A stretch of 64,000 nucleotides of DNA. Origin: CADEFX01 sp046154585 (lineage in GTDB: Bacteria > Pseudomonadota > Alphaproteobacteria > Rhizobiales > Hyphomicrobiaceae). The stretch spans positions 5,045 to 69,044 of the forward strand of contig JBJXDX010000003.1 of NCBI GenBank assembly GCA_046154585.1, given 5' to 3'. Numbering within the stretch: the stretch's first letter is position 1; every line of letters starts with the position of its first letter. A program made the translations under genes and the position numbers. The notes beneath the pieces were generated by a model, which did no database searches, was not told the DNA's origin, and saw only the letters and a list, made by a program, of their open reading frames with translations. Shown one piece after another: positions 43,768 to 52,049 of this stretch.

Positions 43768-44652
43768 ATGGCCGAGCCGATCAGCATCGAGTTCACGCGC
43801 TTCTCCGCATTCTACAGCCCCCTGATCGCCACCATCGCCGGCGGGTTCCTCAAGGAGGAAGGCTTCGAGCCCAAATACGCCATCTCGCCTCCCGGAAAAT
43901 CGGCCATTGCCGGCCTCGTCGACGGCACCGTGCATGTTGCTCAGTCCGCCATCTCGCAAGGCTTCGGGCCGCTGGAGAAAGGCGAGAAGCCGCCCGCCCT
44001 GCACTTCGCGCAGATCAACGAGAAGGATGGATTCTTCATCACAGCGCGCACGCCAGATTCTAACTTCACCTGGGACAAGCTCACGAAAAGCCCCATCTTG
44101 GTTGACCACGGCGGCCAGCCGCTCGCCATGTTCAAGTATGCCTGTCACAAGATGGGTGTGGATTTCAGCAATGTGAAAGCGGTGAATGTCCCCTCCGACA
44201 AGATGGATGCGGCCTTCCGCGCTGGCGAAGGCGCGTACATCCATCAGCAGGGCCCGGCTCCACAGCAGCTCGAGCACGACGGCGTCGGCCACATCGTCGC
44301 CTCGGTCGGCAATGCCATCGGCCCGGTCGCATTCTCGAGCCTTGCCGCCACGCGCGACTGGCTGAAGACGGATTCCGCCAAGCGCTTCATGCGCGCCTAT
44401 CGCAAGGCCCGCAACTGGATCATCACAACGCCCGCCACCGAGATTGCCAAGGCGGAGGCGAGCTTCTTCCCGAAGATCCATCAGGACGTATTGGCGTCCA
44501 CCATCGCCACGTATCAGAAGCTCGGCAACTGGACGCCGCACGTCGAGATCACGCGCCCTGCCTTCGAGGCTGCTCTCGACGTCTTCCAGAACTCCGGCGG
44601 CATTACGAAACGTCACGCCTACGAGGACATTATCGCCTCTCCGCCGGCCTAG
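43768..44652 (+). CDS. NMT1/THI5-like ABC-type substrate-binding protein without signal peptide
   Basis: A 294-residue periplasmic-binding-protein-fold protein (SIEFTRFSAFYSPLIATIAG, FLKEEGFEPKYAISPPGKSA, ASVGNAIGPVAFSSLAA). It resembles NMT1/THI5-like or SsuA-type binding domains. No signal peptide is seen: the protein starts directly at the first beta strand, and no upstream in-frame start supplies one. GGGAGAA precedes the ATG. It may be cytoplasmic and have an enzymatic or sensory role, or be an orphan binding protein. It faces the GMC oxidoreductase gene with a 12-base gap. Confidence 0.72.
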   Translation: MAEPISIEFTRFSAFYSPLIATIAGGFLKEEGFEPKYAISPPGKSAIAGLVDGTVHVAQSAISQGFGPLEKGEKPPALHFAQINEKDGFFITARTPDSNFTWDKLTKSPILVDHGGQPLAMFKYACHKMGVDFSNVKAVNVPSDKMDAAFRAGEGAYIHQQGPAPQQLEHDGVGHIVASVGNAIGPVAFSSLAATRDWLKTDSAKRFMRAYRKARNWIITTPATEIAKAEASFFPKIHQDVLASTIATYQKLGNWTPHVEITRPAFEAALDVFQNSGGITKRHAYEDIIASPPA

Positions 44653-44663
44653 CTCGATCCCTC

Positions 44664-46259
44664 CTAGGCGGCCCGCGCGTCCTCGCGGATCATCGACGCC
44701 CCTTTCTCGGCGATCATGATCGTGGGCGCGTTCGTGTTGCCCGTGGTCACGGCCGGCATGATCGAGGCATCGATCACGCGCAGCCCCGTCATGCCACGCA
44801 CGCGCAGCCGCGAGTCGACCACGGCCATCGGATCCTCGCCCATCTTGCAGGTTCCGACGGGGTGATAGATGGTCGTGCCGGCACTGCGGATGTAGCTCTC
44901 GATCTGCGCTTCGTTTGCGATATCGACACCCGGCGCAATTTCCTCGACGCGATTGGCTGCAAACGCTGGCTGCGCAAAGATTTTTCGCGCGTGCCGAATG
45001 CCCGCCATCGACACGCGCAGATCGCCAGGCGCCGACAGATAGTTCGGTTTGATCGCCGGCCGGTCGCGCGGATCGGACGATTTCGCCATGATCGTGCCGC
45101 GGCTCTCCGGCCGCGCGATGCTGACGGCAATCGTCACGCCCGGCTTCTTTTCCAACGTGCCGAACTTGTTTTCGTCGTAGCTCGCCGGCGAGAACAGCAA
45201 TTGTATATCCGGGCTCGCGAGCCCCTCGCGGCTTCGGCAGAAGCATTGCGCGCTCGACACGCCGAACGTCAGCGCGCCCTTGCCGATCGTCATCCAGTTG
45301 GCGATTTCCTTCAGCAACCGCGGCGGGCGCGAGAGCTGGTTGATCGACACGGCGTTGCGCACCCGCATCGACACGCGCACCGCATAGTGATCCGACAGGT
45401 TGCCGCCCACGCCCGGTAGATCGTGCACGACATGGACGCCGATGGATTTGAGATGATTGCCCGGCCCGATGCCCGACACCTGCAGCAGATGCGGCGAATT
45501 GATGGTCCCGCTGCTGACGATCACCTCGCGGTTTGCGTACACATCGCGCTGCGTGCCGTTCTGCAGAATGGCAACGCCCGTGCAGCGCTTGCCGTTGAAC
45601 AGCAACCTCGCTGCCAGCGCATTCGTCACGACTTCCAGGTTCGGCCGCTTGTGCGCCAGCGTCAGAAACGTCCGCGCCGTCGAGCCGCGGAAACGGCCGT
45701 TGCGCGACATCTGCGAATAGCCGACTCCCTCCATCTGCGTGCCCGAAAGATCGGGCGTGAACGGAAATCCCGCCTGCTGCGCCGCTTCGACGAAGCGATG
45801 CGTCAGCGGCAGAATGGTGCGGTAGTCCTCGATCAGCAGCGGCCCCGTCTTGCCGCGCACGCTGTCGTCGCCCGGCGCATAGCGCTCGATCGATTTGAAG
45901 AACGGCAGGCACTCCTCGTACGACCAGCCGCGGCATCCCATCTGCACCCAGTTGTCGTAATCGGCCGAGTTGCCGCGCACGAACAGCATGCCGTTGATGG
46001 AGCTCGAGCCGCCGAGCACACGACCGCGCGGCCAATGAATGGACCTGTTGGCCGTGCCAGCCTCGCCTTCCGTCGCGTAGTTCCAATTGACGCGAGGGTT
46101 GTAGAGCAGCTTCAGCACGCCGGCCGGCACGTGGATCATCGGATGCCAGTCGGTCGGGCCGGCCTCGAGTAGAATGACGCGCGCACCATCCTCCGACAGG
46201 CGATTGGCGAGAACGCAGCCCGCAGACCCCGCGCCGACGATCACATAGTCCGCCTGCAT
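44664..46259 (-). CDS. GMC family oxidoreductase (choline/alcohol dehydrogenase-like)
   Basis: A 531-residue FAD enzyme. The FAD motif is VIVGAGSAGCVLANRLSE (GAGSAG at 9-14). The first GMC signature is GRVLGGSSSINGMLFVRGN, and the C-terminal part holds catalytic His466 (YHPVGTCKMG) and Asn510 (TTGNTNAPT). The length and motifs fit choline dehydrogenase, AlkJ and related alcohol dehydrogenases. No signal peptide is seen. The gene has no obvious partner, and its substrate is not clear. An 890-base non-coding stretch lies upstream. Confidence 0.92.
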   Translation of the reverse strand: MQADYVIVGAGSAGCVLANRLSEDGARVILLEAGPTDWHPMIHVPAGVLKLLYNPRVNWNYATEGEAGTANRSIHWPRGRVLGGSSSINGMLFVRGNSADYDNWVQMGCRGWSYEECLPFFKSIERYAPGDDSVRGKTGPLLIEDYRTILPLTHRFVEAAQQAGFPFTPDLSGTQMEGVGYSQMSRNGRFRGSTARTFLTLAHKRPNLEVVTNALAARLLFNGKRCTGVAILQNGTQRDVYANREVIVSSGTINSPHLLQVSGIGPGNHLKSIGVHVVHDLPGVGGNLSDHYAVRVSMRVRNAVSINQLSRPPRLLKEIANWMTIGKGALTFGVSSAQCFCRSREGLASPDIQLLFSPASYDENKFGTLEKKPGVTIAVSIARPESRGTIMAKSSDPRDRPAIKPNYLSAPGDLRVSMAGIRHARKIFAQPAFAANRVEEIAPGVDIANEAQIESYIRSAGTTIYHPVGTCKMGEDPMAVVDSRLRVRGMTGLRVIDASIMPAVTTGNTNAPTIMIAEKGASMIREDARAA

Positions 46260-47152
46260 TTCCTCGCCCTTCTTTTGCGTTCCTCAGACGTGCAGTCTCG
46301 GCAACCACCCCGGGAAGGCAAGCGAAAACGGCGCGCGCAGCACGCAACTCCTCGCGGCCCAGCGAGTCCGAGGCTTTGCGTCATCATCACTGTCCCCCGC
46401 AGGGGCGGAGCGGCGAGGGCCGTACCGTTATTCATAGGGGATGCGGCGCTCGCCGCTCCACGCACCACGACTGGACCGCCAGCCGCCAGTCCCCGGTCAT
46501 CCACGCCCGGGGGAGAGCCGGCGTACGCTCATCGCCGGCAGCAGGGTGGCACGGATTCGCTGATGTCTCGTGCCCAATCGTGGCCCCCGGACCCGATCGC
46601 AGACAACCAGCTCTTGCCTGCGCCCTGGGTGGTCAGATCCGGGATGGCCGCAGGATAAGATCGCGGCGAAGGGCGGGGATTACTTTTTTCGAGGGATGGG
46701 CGCCCGGCCGACTACTGCCGCTCATCTGATCGCCAATCCGCGCCTCACGCACAGGTGTCATCCTCGGACCTTGTTCCACGGCTGTCCGGTTCAGCAAAAT
46801 CGCGTCGAAAGCCTACAACCCCACAAGTTTGCGTCCCCGGACGCCGCGCAGCCGCGCGGCGAGCCGGGGTCTTCACACACCGAGATGGCGCGCATGATCT
46901 GCCACGCGTCGCACGCGAGCGTGCATCACACCGGGGAAGATCCCGGATGACGGCGCTGATGGCTCCGTCTCCGGGAACGCAGAACGGACGGGTTGCCGTC
47001 CTGTCTCGACCCGCCACAGGCCAACGATCGGCATGCGTGATGCTTCGATCGAGCGAATTGCAAGCGTGAACTCCCGGCAACTAATGACGTTGCCCTCGCC
47101 GTGCGCTCCCCGCACAATCGCATCATCACCCCAAAACCTGGAGAAAACGCAC
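46260..47152. other. 893-base stretch without a convincing gene
   Basis: Several open frames of 110-130 codons cross this region but none has a domain, ribosome site or coherent composition. It contains palindrome-like pieces of the GTCATCC...GGATGAC kind (46758 and 46943) and an 18-base segment CACGGCTGTCCGGTTCAG (46777-46794) that recurs at 59069-59086. It may be a nest of extragenic repeats or a decayed gene. Confidence 0.55.
46777..46794 (+). repeat. 18-base intergenic repeat, copy 1
   Basis: The sequence CACGGCTGTCCGGTTCAG is found exactly again at 59069-59086, and its core GGCTGTCCGGTTC appears inverted at 59364-59376. All copies are in intergenic DNA, which suggests a dispersed extragenic element. 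Confidence 0.6.
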
Positions 47153-47530
47153 ATGCCCGACTCGAACCTGGAAAAGGGCCGCGCGCTTCGCACCGAAGTG
47201 CTGGGCAAGGAGCACGTCGAGCGCTCCCTCAAGAACGCCAACGAGTTCTCCAAGCCGATGCAGGATATGGTCATGGAGATCGGCTGGGGCATGTTCTGGT
47301 CGCGTGAGGGACTGACGCGCAAGCAGCGGAGCCTGCTCACCATCGGCATCCTCGCCGTGCTCAACCGCCATCATGAGCTCGCCGTGCACGTCAAAGGCGC
47401 CATCAACAACGGCCTTACGAAAGAAGAAATCCGCGAGGCCCTGATCCACGTCGGCTGCTACGCCGGCTTCCCCGCCACCATCGACGCCTTCCGCACCGCC
47501 AGCAAGGTTCTCGACGAGATGGGCGTGTAG
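47153..47530 (+). CDS. Carboxymuconolactone decarboxylase family protein
   Basis: A 125-residue AhpD-like-fold protein. It starts MPDSNLEKGRALRTEVLG and has the family core HHELAVHVKGAINNGLTKEE followed by IREALIHVGCYAGFPATIDA. It has a single cysteine there rather than a CxxC pair, so it is closer to 4-carboxymuconolactone decarboxylase (PcaC) than to the peroxidase AhpD. GGAG precedes the ATG at 47153. No other protocatechuate-pathway gene is nearby, so the exact substrate is uncertain. Confidence 0.88.
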   Translation: MPDSNLEKGRALRTEVLGKEHVERSLKNANEFSKPMQDMVMEIGWGMFWSREGLTRKQRSLLTIGILAVLNRHHELAVHVKGAINNGLTKEEIREALIHVGCYAGFPATIDAFRTASKVLDEMGV

Positions 47531-47599
47531 GACTGACGTCGCTGCGCACAGCGTCGGGATGAACTATCGGCGCTCTTTTCGGTTGTTCCCGCCGTGGGG

Positions 47600-47735
47600 A
47601 TCCCCTCCCCAGCGGGGAGGGGTTAGGGGTGGGGAGAAGCAGCAGGCGTTGCGCTCGCGTCGTCACCCCACCCCGCCCGCAATTTGCGTTGCGGGCGACC
47701 CTCCCCGTCAAGGGGAGGGTGGTCTGAGAGTGAGG
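47600..47735 (+). repeat. Dispersed G/C-rich intergenic repeat, copy 1
   Basis: About 135 bases hold two small hairpins (CCCCTCCCC/GGGGAGGGG near 47602-47622 and CCTCCCC/GGGGAGG near 47700-47718) around a core AGGCGTTGCGCT and CCCCACCCCGCCC. A closely similar copy lies in the opposite orientation at 59214-59347. Such elements, which translate as PSPLGRG-like peptides, are common between genes in alphaproteobacteria. Confidence 0.8.
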
Positions 47736-47800
47736 CTGCCCGCCCACGATGGCAATACGCTGATATAAAAAAGAGAGGCCGAGTTTGCTCGAGGCTCGCA

Positions 47801-48136
47801 GTGCCATTAACGGTTGCGATATCTGGCTTTCTTGATCTTCTGGTGCGGGCGTTGCTGCGATTGTGGGGCTTTGGTGCAGGTCTGGTGGCTATGGGTTTAG
47901 TGATCTTGCCGTACCGAATTTCGCAGGGCGAAAATATTGATTGGATAGATTTGCTGCTCTCGCTGACAGTTATTTACGTGCTCACATCCGCTGCAATATT
48001 AGGAGTGTTCTTGACTTCGTTCCTCAGACAAAATCCCGCCGCGTGGCGCGCCTATCGCCAATGCATGACGTACAAAGAAGTCCGCACTTTGAACGAGGAG
48101 TTTTGGCCTAAGATTATGCCAACACCCCTCCCTTGA
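47801..48136 (+). CDS. Small membrane protein, unknown, AT-richer than neighbours
   Basis: A frame of 111 residues from a GTG at 47801. Two helices are predicted: LWGFGAGLVAMGLVILPYRI and LLLSLTVIYVLTSAAILGVF. The C-terminal part is soluble (QNPAAWRAYRQCMTYKEVRT). No family is recognised. The codon use (TTA, TTG, ATA, GAA) and base composition differ from adjacent genes. The open frame continues upstream into the repeat, which is unlikely to be coding. It could be a recently acquired gene. Confidence 0.55.
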   Translation: MPLTVAISGFLDLLVRALLRLWGFGAGLVAMGLVILPYRISQGENIDWIDLLLSLTVIYVLTSAAILGVFLTSFLRQNPAAWRAYRQCMTYKEVRTLNEEFWPKIMPTPLP

Positions 48137-48187
48137 GATAAGACTCCGCGAGAAACCGAACGCGTTGACGTCCGGCCCGACCACACC

Positions 48188-48733
48188 TCACCCACCATCC
48201 CTCACCGCCACCGCCAGCACGCCCTCCACATACGGCAGGAACGACCGCGCCACCTCAATCCGAAACTCCGTCGCCACCGTCCGCCACAGCACGACCTCCG
48301 CCTTCGCAAACAGCGTCCGCGTGCACATGCCGACCGGGAATGCGGCCTGATCGAGATCGAGTGGGCACCCCGCGCTCAGCACATCCTCCACCGCCGGACC
48401 CGAGACGATCAGCGCCGCATTGCGATCGCTGACATCGACCAGCGCATGCGGCGTCTCAGCCAGCGCCTTCGCCAGCACCGATGCCACCAGCTCTCCTTCT
48501 GACCGCGGCGCAATCAGCAGCCATTCGTCGGGTCCGAGCCACAGCGCAATCCGCCCCACACTCTGCGACGCCCGGCACGGCTCCAGCGGCAAGGGCGTGC
48601 CCAGCGCGCTTCCCGCCGCGGCAACGGCCGCATCGCGTCCCCGGAATACGAAGCGCGCAGCCGGTGCCGCCGCGCGCACGGAAGCTCCTGCACGCGTGTG
48701 ATCGCTCGATCCGGCGAGCCCAGCACTAGCCAT
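48188..48733 (-). CDS. soxG: Sarcosine oxidase subunit gamma
   Basis: A 181-residue subunit of the heterotetrameric sarcosine oxidase. The fold resembles the GcvT C-terminal part: RIALWLGPDEWLLIAP, HALVDVSDRNAALIVSGPAV, and the end LFAKAEVVLWRTVATEFRIE. It overlaps the alpha-subunit stop by eight bases and is last in soxBDAG. The gamma subunit helps hold the complex together. Confidence 0.9.
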   Translation of the reverse strand: MASAGLAGSSDHTRAGASVRAAAPAARFVFRGRDAAVAAAGSALGTPLPLEPCRASQSVGRIALWLGPDEWLLIAPRSEGELVASVLAKALAETPHALVDVSDRNAALIVSGPAVEDVLSAGCPLDLDQAAFPVGMCTRTLFAKAEVVLWRTVATEFRIEVARSFLPYVEGVLAVAVRDGG

Positions 48734-51700
48734 TCAGCTTCTCTCCCTTGGGATCGTAGAATACGGGAGACACCACCTCGACTTCGATTGGTCCCTTCGG
48801 AGTCGGCACGAACAGCCGCCGCCCCATGAGGCCGCGTCCACCCTTCACGAGAGCCAGCGCAATCGACTTCCCCAGCGCCGGGCTGTGATACGACGACGTC
48901 ACATGTCCCAGCGCGGCCGTGCCCTTCGCTGGCGCCGCTTCCGACGTGATCTGCGCACCCTCATCGAGCAGCACATCGCCGCCTTGTGTCAGAAGCCCCA
49001 CGAGCTGCTTGCGATCCGCGCGCACCATATCGGTGCGCGCAAGCGACCGCCGCCCGACGAAATCGGTCTTGCCCTTGCCGATGGCCCAGCCGAGCCCAAG
49101 ATCGTCGGGGATCACCGTACCGTCGGTCTCCTGCCCGACGATGATGTAGCCTTTCTCCGCCCGCAGCACATGCATGGCTTCGGTCCCATACGGGCATCCG
49201 CCAACGCTTTCCACCCGCGCCGCCACGGCCTCCCACACAGCGCGCCCTGAGCTTGCCGGGACGTTGATCTCGAAACCAAGCTCGCCCGTGAAGCTCACGC
49301 GGAACAGCCGCGCCGGCACGCCCGCGACCTTGGCCTCGCACACGCTCATGTGCGGGAAGGCCTCGCCGCCGATGTCGGCCCCATCCACCAGCGGCGCGAT
49401 CACCTCACGCGCCCGCGGCCCCTGCACGGCGATGACGGCCCACTGCTCCGTCGTCGATGTCAGCCATACCTGCAGCTGCGGCCATTCCGTCTGCAGGTAG
49501 TCTTCCATCAGATTGAGCACCGGAGCCGCGCCGCCGGTCGTGGTCGTCACATGAAACCGGTCCGGCGCAAGGCGGGCGATGACGCCGTCGTCGATGACGA
49601 ACCCCGCCTCGTTCAGCAGCACACCATACCGGCAGCGGCCCGCCTTCAGCGTCTTGAACGCATTGACATACATGCGGTCGAGAAACTCCGCGGCATCCGG
49701 ACCGACCACCTCGATCTTGCCCAGCGTCGATGCGTCGAAAATACCGGCCGTGGTCCGCACCGTCCGGCATTCGCGGGCGACCGCGGCATGCATGTCCTCC
49801 CGGCCGCGCGGAAAATACCAGGCGCGCTTCCAGGTGCCGACATCCTCGAACACGGCGCCCTTCCCCTGCGCCCAAGAATCGATGGGCGTGCGCCGGATGG
49901 GATCGAAGAGATCGCCGCGCGCGGAACCCGCAAGTGTGCCGAATGTCAGGGGCGTATAGGGCTGGCGAAAGGTCGTGAGCCCCACGGCAGGGATCGGCGC
50001 ACACAGCGTGTCCGACACCAGCGCCAGCGCATTCATGTTGGACGTCTTGCCCTGGTCTGTCGCCATGCCGGTGGTCGTGTAGCGCTTGATGTGCTCGATG
50101 GAGCGAAACCCTTCGCGCGTCGCCAGCTCGAGATCGCGCGACGTGACGTCGTTCTGAAAATCGACAAATGCCTTGACGACGCCTTGTGGCATGCGCGGCG
50201 CTTCGGCGTGCGCCGTGGCATCGAAAGCGTCTTCAACCCGATAGGTGCGCGCCGGTCTTGACGGATAGCCGCACTTTTCCGCTGCCGCGCATCCCGCCGC
50301 CTCACCGCTCTCGATGACTGCCGCCAGGCCCGAAAGCCCAGCGCACGCCCCCGCCGACACTTCGTTTTGCGCCGAAACGCCGGGCAGGAACGCCCCTGCC
50401 TCCGCATCGAACCTGAGCTTGCCGCGCGACTGCGAGAACAGATGCACCGACGGCGTCCAGCCGCCGCTCATGAGAACGCAGTCGCAGGGAATGCGGCCGG
50501 CATCACGGATCGAGCCATCGGGCATCGGCGCGCCGAGCATGACTTCGCTGACGTGCAGGCGCCCCCGCGAACCGACGATGCACGTGCCTGTCCGAACCGG
50601 CAGGCCCGCGTCTCGCGCTGCCGCGGCGGCCGGACTTTGCGGATCGGCGCGCGAGTCGAGAACGGCCGCCACCTCCACGCCCGCCCGACTCAGGCCGATG
50701 GCCGCCTCATAGATCGTATCATGCGATCCGGCCACGACGGCGCGGCTACCGGGTTTCACGCCGAACCGGTCGACATACGTCAGCCCAGCCCCGGCCAGCA
50801 TGATCCCCGGCCGATCGTTATCCGGGAACACCAGCGGCCGCTCGATCGCTCCTGCGGCAATGACCACATGCCTGGCACGCACCTGCCAGAGCCGTTCCCT
50901 CGGACCGTCCGGATCAGGCGAGGCATCGTGATCCGACACGCGCTCCGCCAGCCCCAGCATGTTCTGCGCGAAATATCCGAACACCGTCGTCCGCGGCAGC
51001 AGCCGCACGCGTGCATGGCTTGCAAGCCGCGCCAGCGCATCACCGACCCATTGCGCCGCCGGCACGCCGTCGATCGCACCGCGCGTCGCAGACAGCAGCG
51101 AGCCCCCCATCTCCGATTGCTCGTCGGCGACAATGACGCGAGCGCCCGCCTCGGCCGCCGCGAGCGCCGCAGCTAAACCAGCCGGCCCAGCGCCCGCCAC
51201 CAGCACATCGCAATGCGCGAAACGGCTGGCATAGCGATCGGGATCGGCCCCCGTGGGCGCGCGCCCCAGGCCTGCCGCGCGGCGAATGACGGGCTCGAAA
51301 ATCTTCGTCCACGCCCAGTTGTCCGGCAGGAACCCAGGCCCCATGAACGTCTTGTAGTAGAAGCCCGCCGGAAAGATCGGCGACAGGCAATCATTGAACG
51401 CGCCCACGTCGCGCGTCAGCGACGGCCAGCGGTTCTGACTATGCGCCTTGAGCCCATCATACAGCTCCACCTGCGTCGCCCGCAGGTTCGGCGTCACCTG
51501 TCCGCCCTCGCGCACCACCGTCACGAGCGCGTTGGGCTCCTCGGACCCGCAGGTGACGATGCCCCGCGGCCGGTGATACTTGAACGATCGCCCGACCAAA
51601 TGCCGGCCATTGGCCAGCAGCGCCGACGCCAGCGTGTCCCCGGCGCATCCCTGGAGTTGCTGCCCGTCGAAACTGAAACGCAGAATCTTGCTGCGATCGA

Positions 51701-51743
51701 TGCGGCCGCCGCTGGCAGTTCTGAAAACGCCTGGACCCGTCAT
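48726..51743 (-). CDS. soxA: Sarcosine oxidase subunit alpha
   Basis: A 1005-residue subunit that carries NAD+ and the tetrahydrofolate site. The N-terminal Fer2-like domain (IDRSKILRFSFDGQQLQGCA) precedes a pyridine-nucleotide domain with VAGAGPAGLAAALAAAEAG near residue 183. The C-terminal GcvT-like folate domain (from about residue 600) includes FDASTLGKIEVVGPDAAEFL and GYIIVGQETDGTVIPDDLGL. The complex oxidises sarcosine to glycine and transfers the methyl carbon to tetrahydrofolate. The start overlaps the delta-subunit stop. Confidence 0.95.
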   Translation of the reverse strand: MTGPGVFRTASGGRIDRSKILRFSFDGQQLQGCAGDTLASALLANGRHLVGRSFKYHRPRGIVTCGSEEPNALVTVVREGGQVTPNLRATQVELYDGLKAHSQNRWPSLTRDVGAFNDCLSPIFPAGFYYKTFMGPGFLPDNWAWTKIFEPVIRRAAGLGRAPTGADPDRYASRFAHCDVLVAGAGPAGLAAALAAAEAGARVIVADEQSEMGGSLLSATRGAIDGVPAAQWVGDALARLASHARVRLLPRTTVFGYFAQNMLGLAERVSDHDASPDPDGPRERLWQVRARHVVIAAGAIERPLVFPDNDRPGIMLAGAGLTYVDRFGVKPGSRAVVAGSHDTIYEAAIGLSRAGVEVAAVLDSRADPQSPAAAAARDAGLPVRTGTCIVGSRGRLHVSEVMLGAPMPDGSIRDAGRIPCDCVLMSGGWTPSVHLFSQSRGKLRFDAEAGAFLPGVSAQNEVSAGACAGLSGLAAVIESGEAAGCAAAEKCGYPSRPARTYRVEDAFDATAHAEAPRMPQGVVKAFVDFQNDVTSRDLELATREGFRSIEHIKRYTTTGMATDQGKTSNMNALALVSDTLCAPIPAVGLTTFRQPYTPLTFGTLAGSARGDLFDPIRRTPIDSWAQGKGAVFEDVGTWKRAWYFPRGREDMHAAVARECRTVRTTAGIFDASTLGKIEVVGPDAAEFLDRMYVNAFKTLKAGRCRYGVLLNEAGFVIDDGVIARLAPDRFHVTTTTGGAAPVLNLMEDYLQTEWPQLQVWLTSTTEQWAVIAVQGPRAREVIAPLVDGADIGGEAFPHMSVCEAKVAGVPARLFRVSFTGELGFEINVPASSGRAVWEAVAARVESVGGCPYGTEAMHVLRAEKGYIIVGQETDGTVIPDDLGLGWAIGKGKTDFVGRRSLARTDMVRADRKQLVGLLTQGGDVLLDEGAQITSEAAPAKGTAALGHVTSSYHSPALGKSIALALVKGGRGLMGRRLFVPTPKGPIEVEVVSPVFYDPKGEKLNG

Positions 51744-52039
51744 CGCGGAGTCTCTTGCACCGACAGCTCAGGTCTCGCCTCGCCTGCCCTATATGTCACA
51801 AAAATCCGGTCGCTGACGGTGTCGCGGATCGCGTTGAAAAAGCGCCCGCACCCATGCACGTGGCGCCAGCGCTCCGCGTGCACGCCTTTCGGATTGCTGC
51901 GGAAGTACAGGAACTCGGCCCACTCCTGATCGCTGAGCTGCGACGGGTCCGCGGCGCGCGCCACGTGCGCCTCTCCCGCATGGCGAAACTCGATCTCTGG
52001 GCGCTCCGCAGCGCAATAGGGGCATCGGATCAGAAGCAT
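51740..52039 (-). CDS. soxD: Sarcosine oxidase subunit delta
   Basis: A 99-residue subunit with the zinc-site pattern MLLIRCPYCAAERPEIEFRH at the start and WRHVHGCGRFFNAIRDT near the C-terminus. The Cys6, Cys9, His and Cys ligands match SoxD. The ATG at 52039 gives the family N-terminus; a longer frame would run into soxB. It lies ten bases after soxB. Confidence 0.93.
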   Translation of the reverse strand: MLLIRCPYCAAERPEIEFRHAGEAHVARAADPSQLSDQEWAEFLYFRSNPKGVHAERWRHVHGCGRFFNAIRDTVSDRIFVTYRAGEARPELSVQETPR

Positions 52040-52049
52040 AGGATCTCTT

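Noticed and set aside
43726..46347. 873-codon minus-strand open frame across the NMT1-like and GMC genes
   Set aside because: It runs antisense to the NMT1-like gene and out of frame through the GMC gene, both of which have clear domains. Long shadow frames are expected in GC-rich DNA.
46275..46658. 127-codon plus-strand frame in the large gap
   Set aside because: No ribosome site, no domain and a composition like translated repeat DNA.
47600..47735. CRISPR or tandem repeat array
   Set aside because: Only two short hairpins separated by unique sequence; no regularly spaced repeats or cas genes in the window.
47559..47768. 69-codon frame within the dispersed repeat
   Set aside because: It reads PPQRGGVRGGE-like repeat peptide, a known artefact of translating this type of intergenic element.
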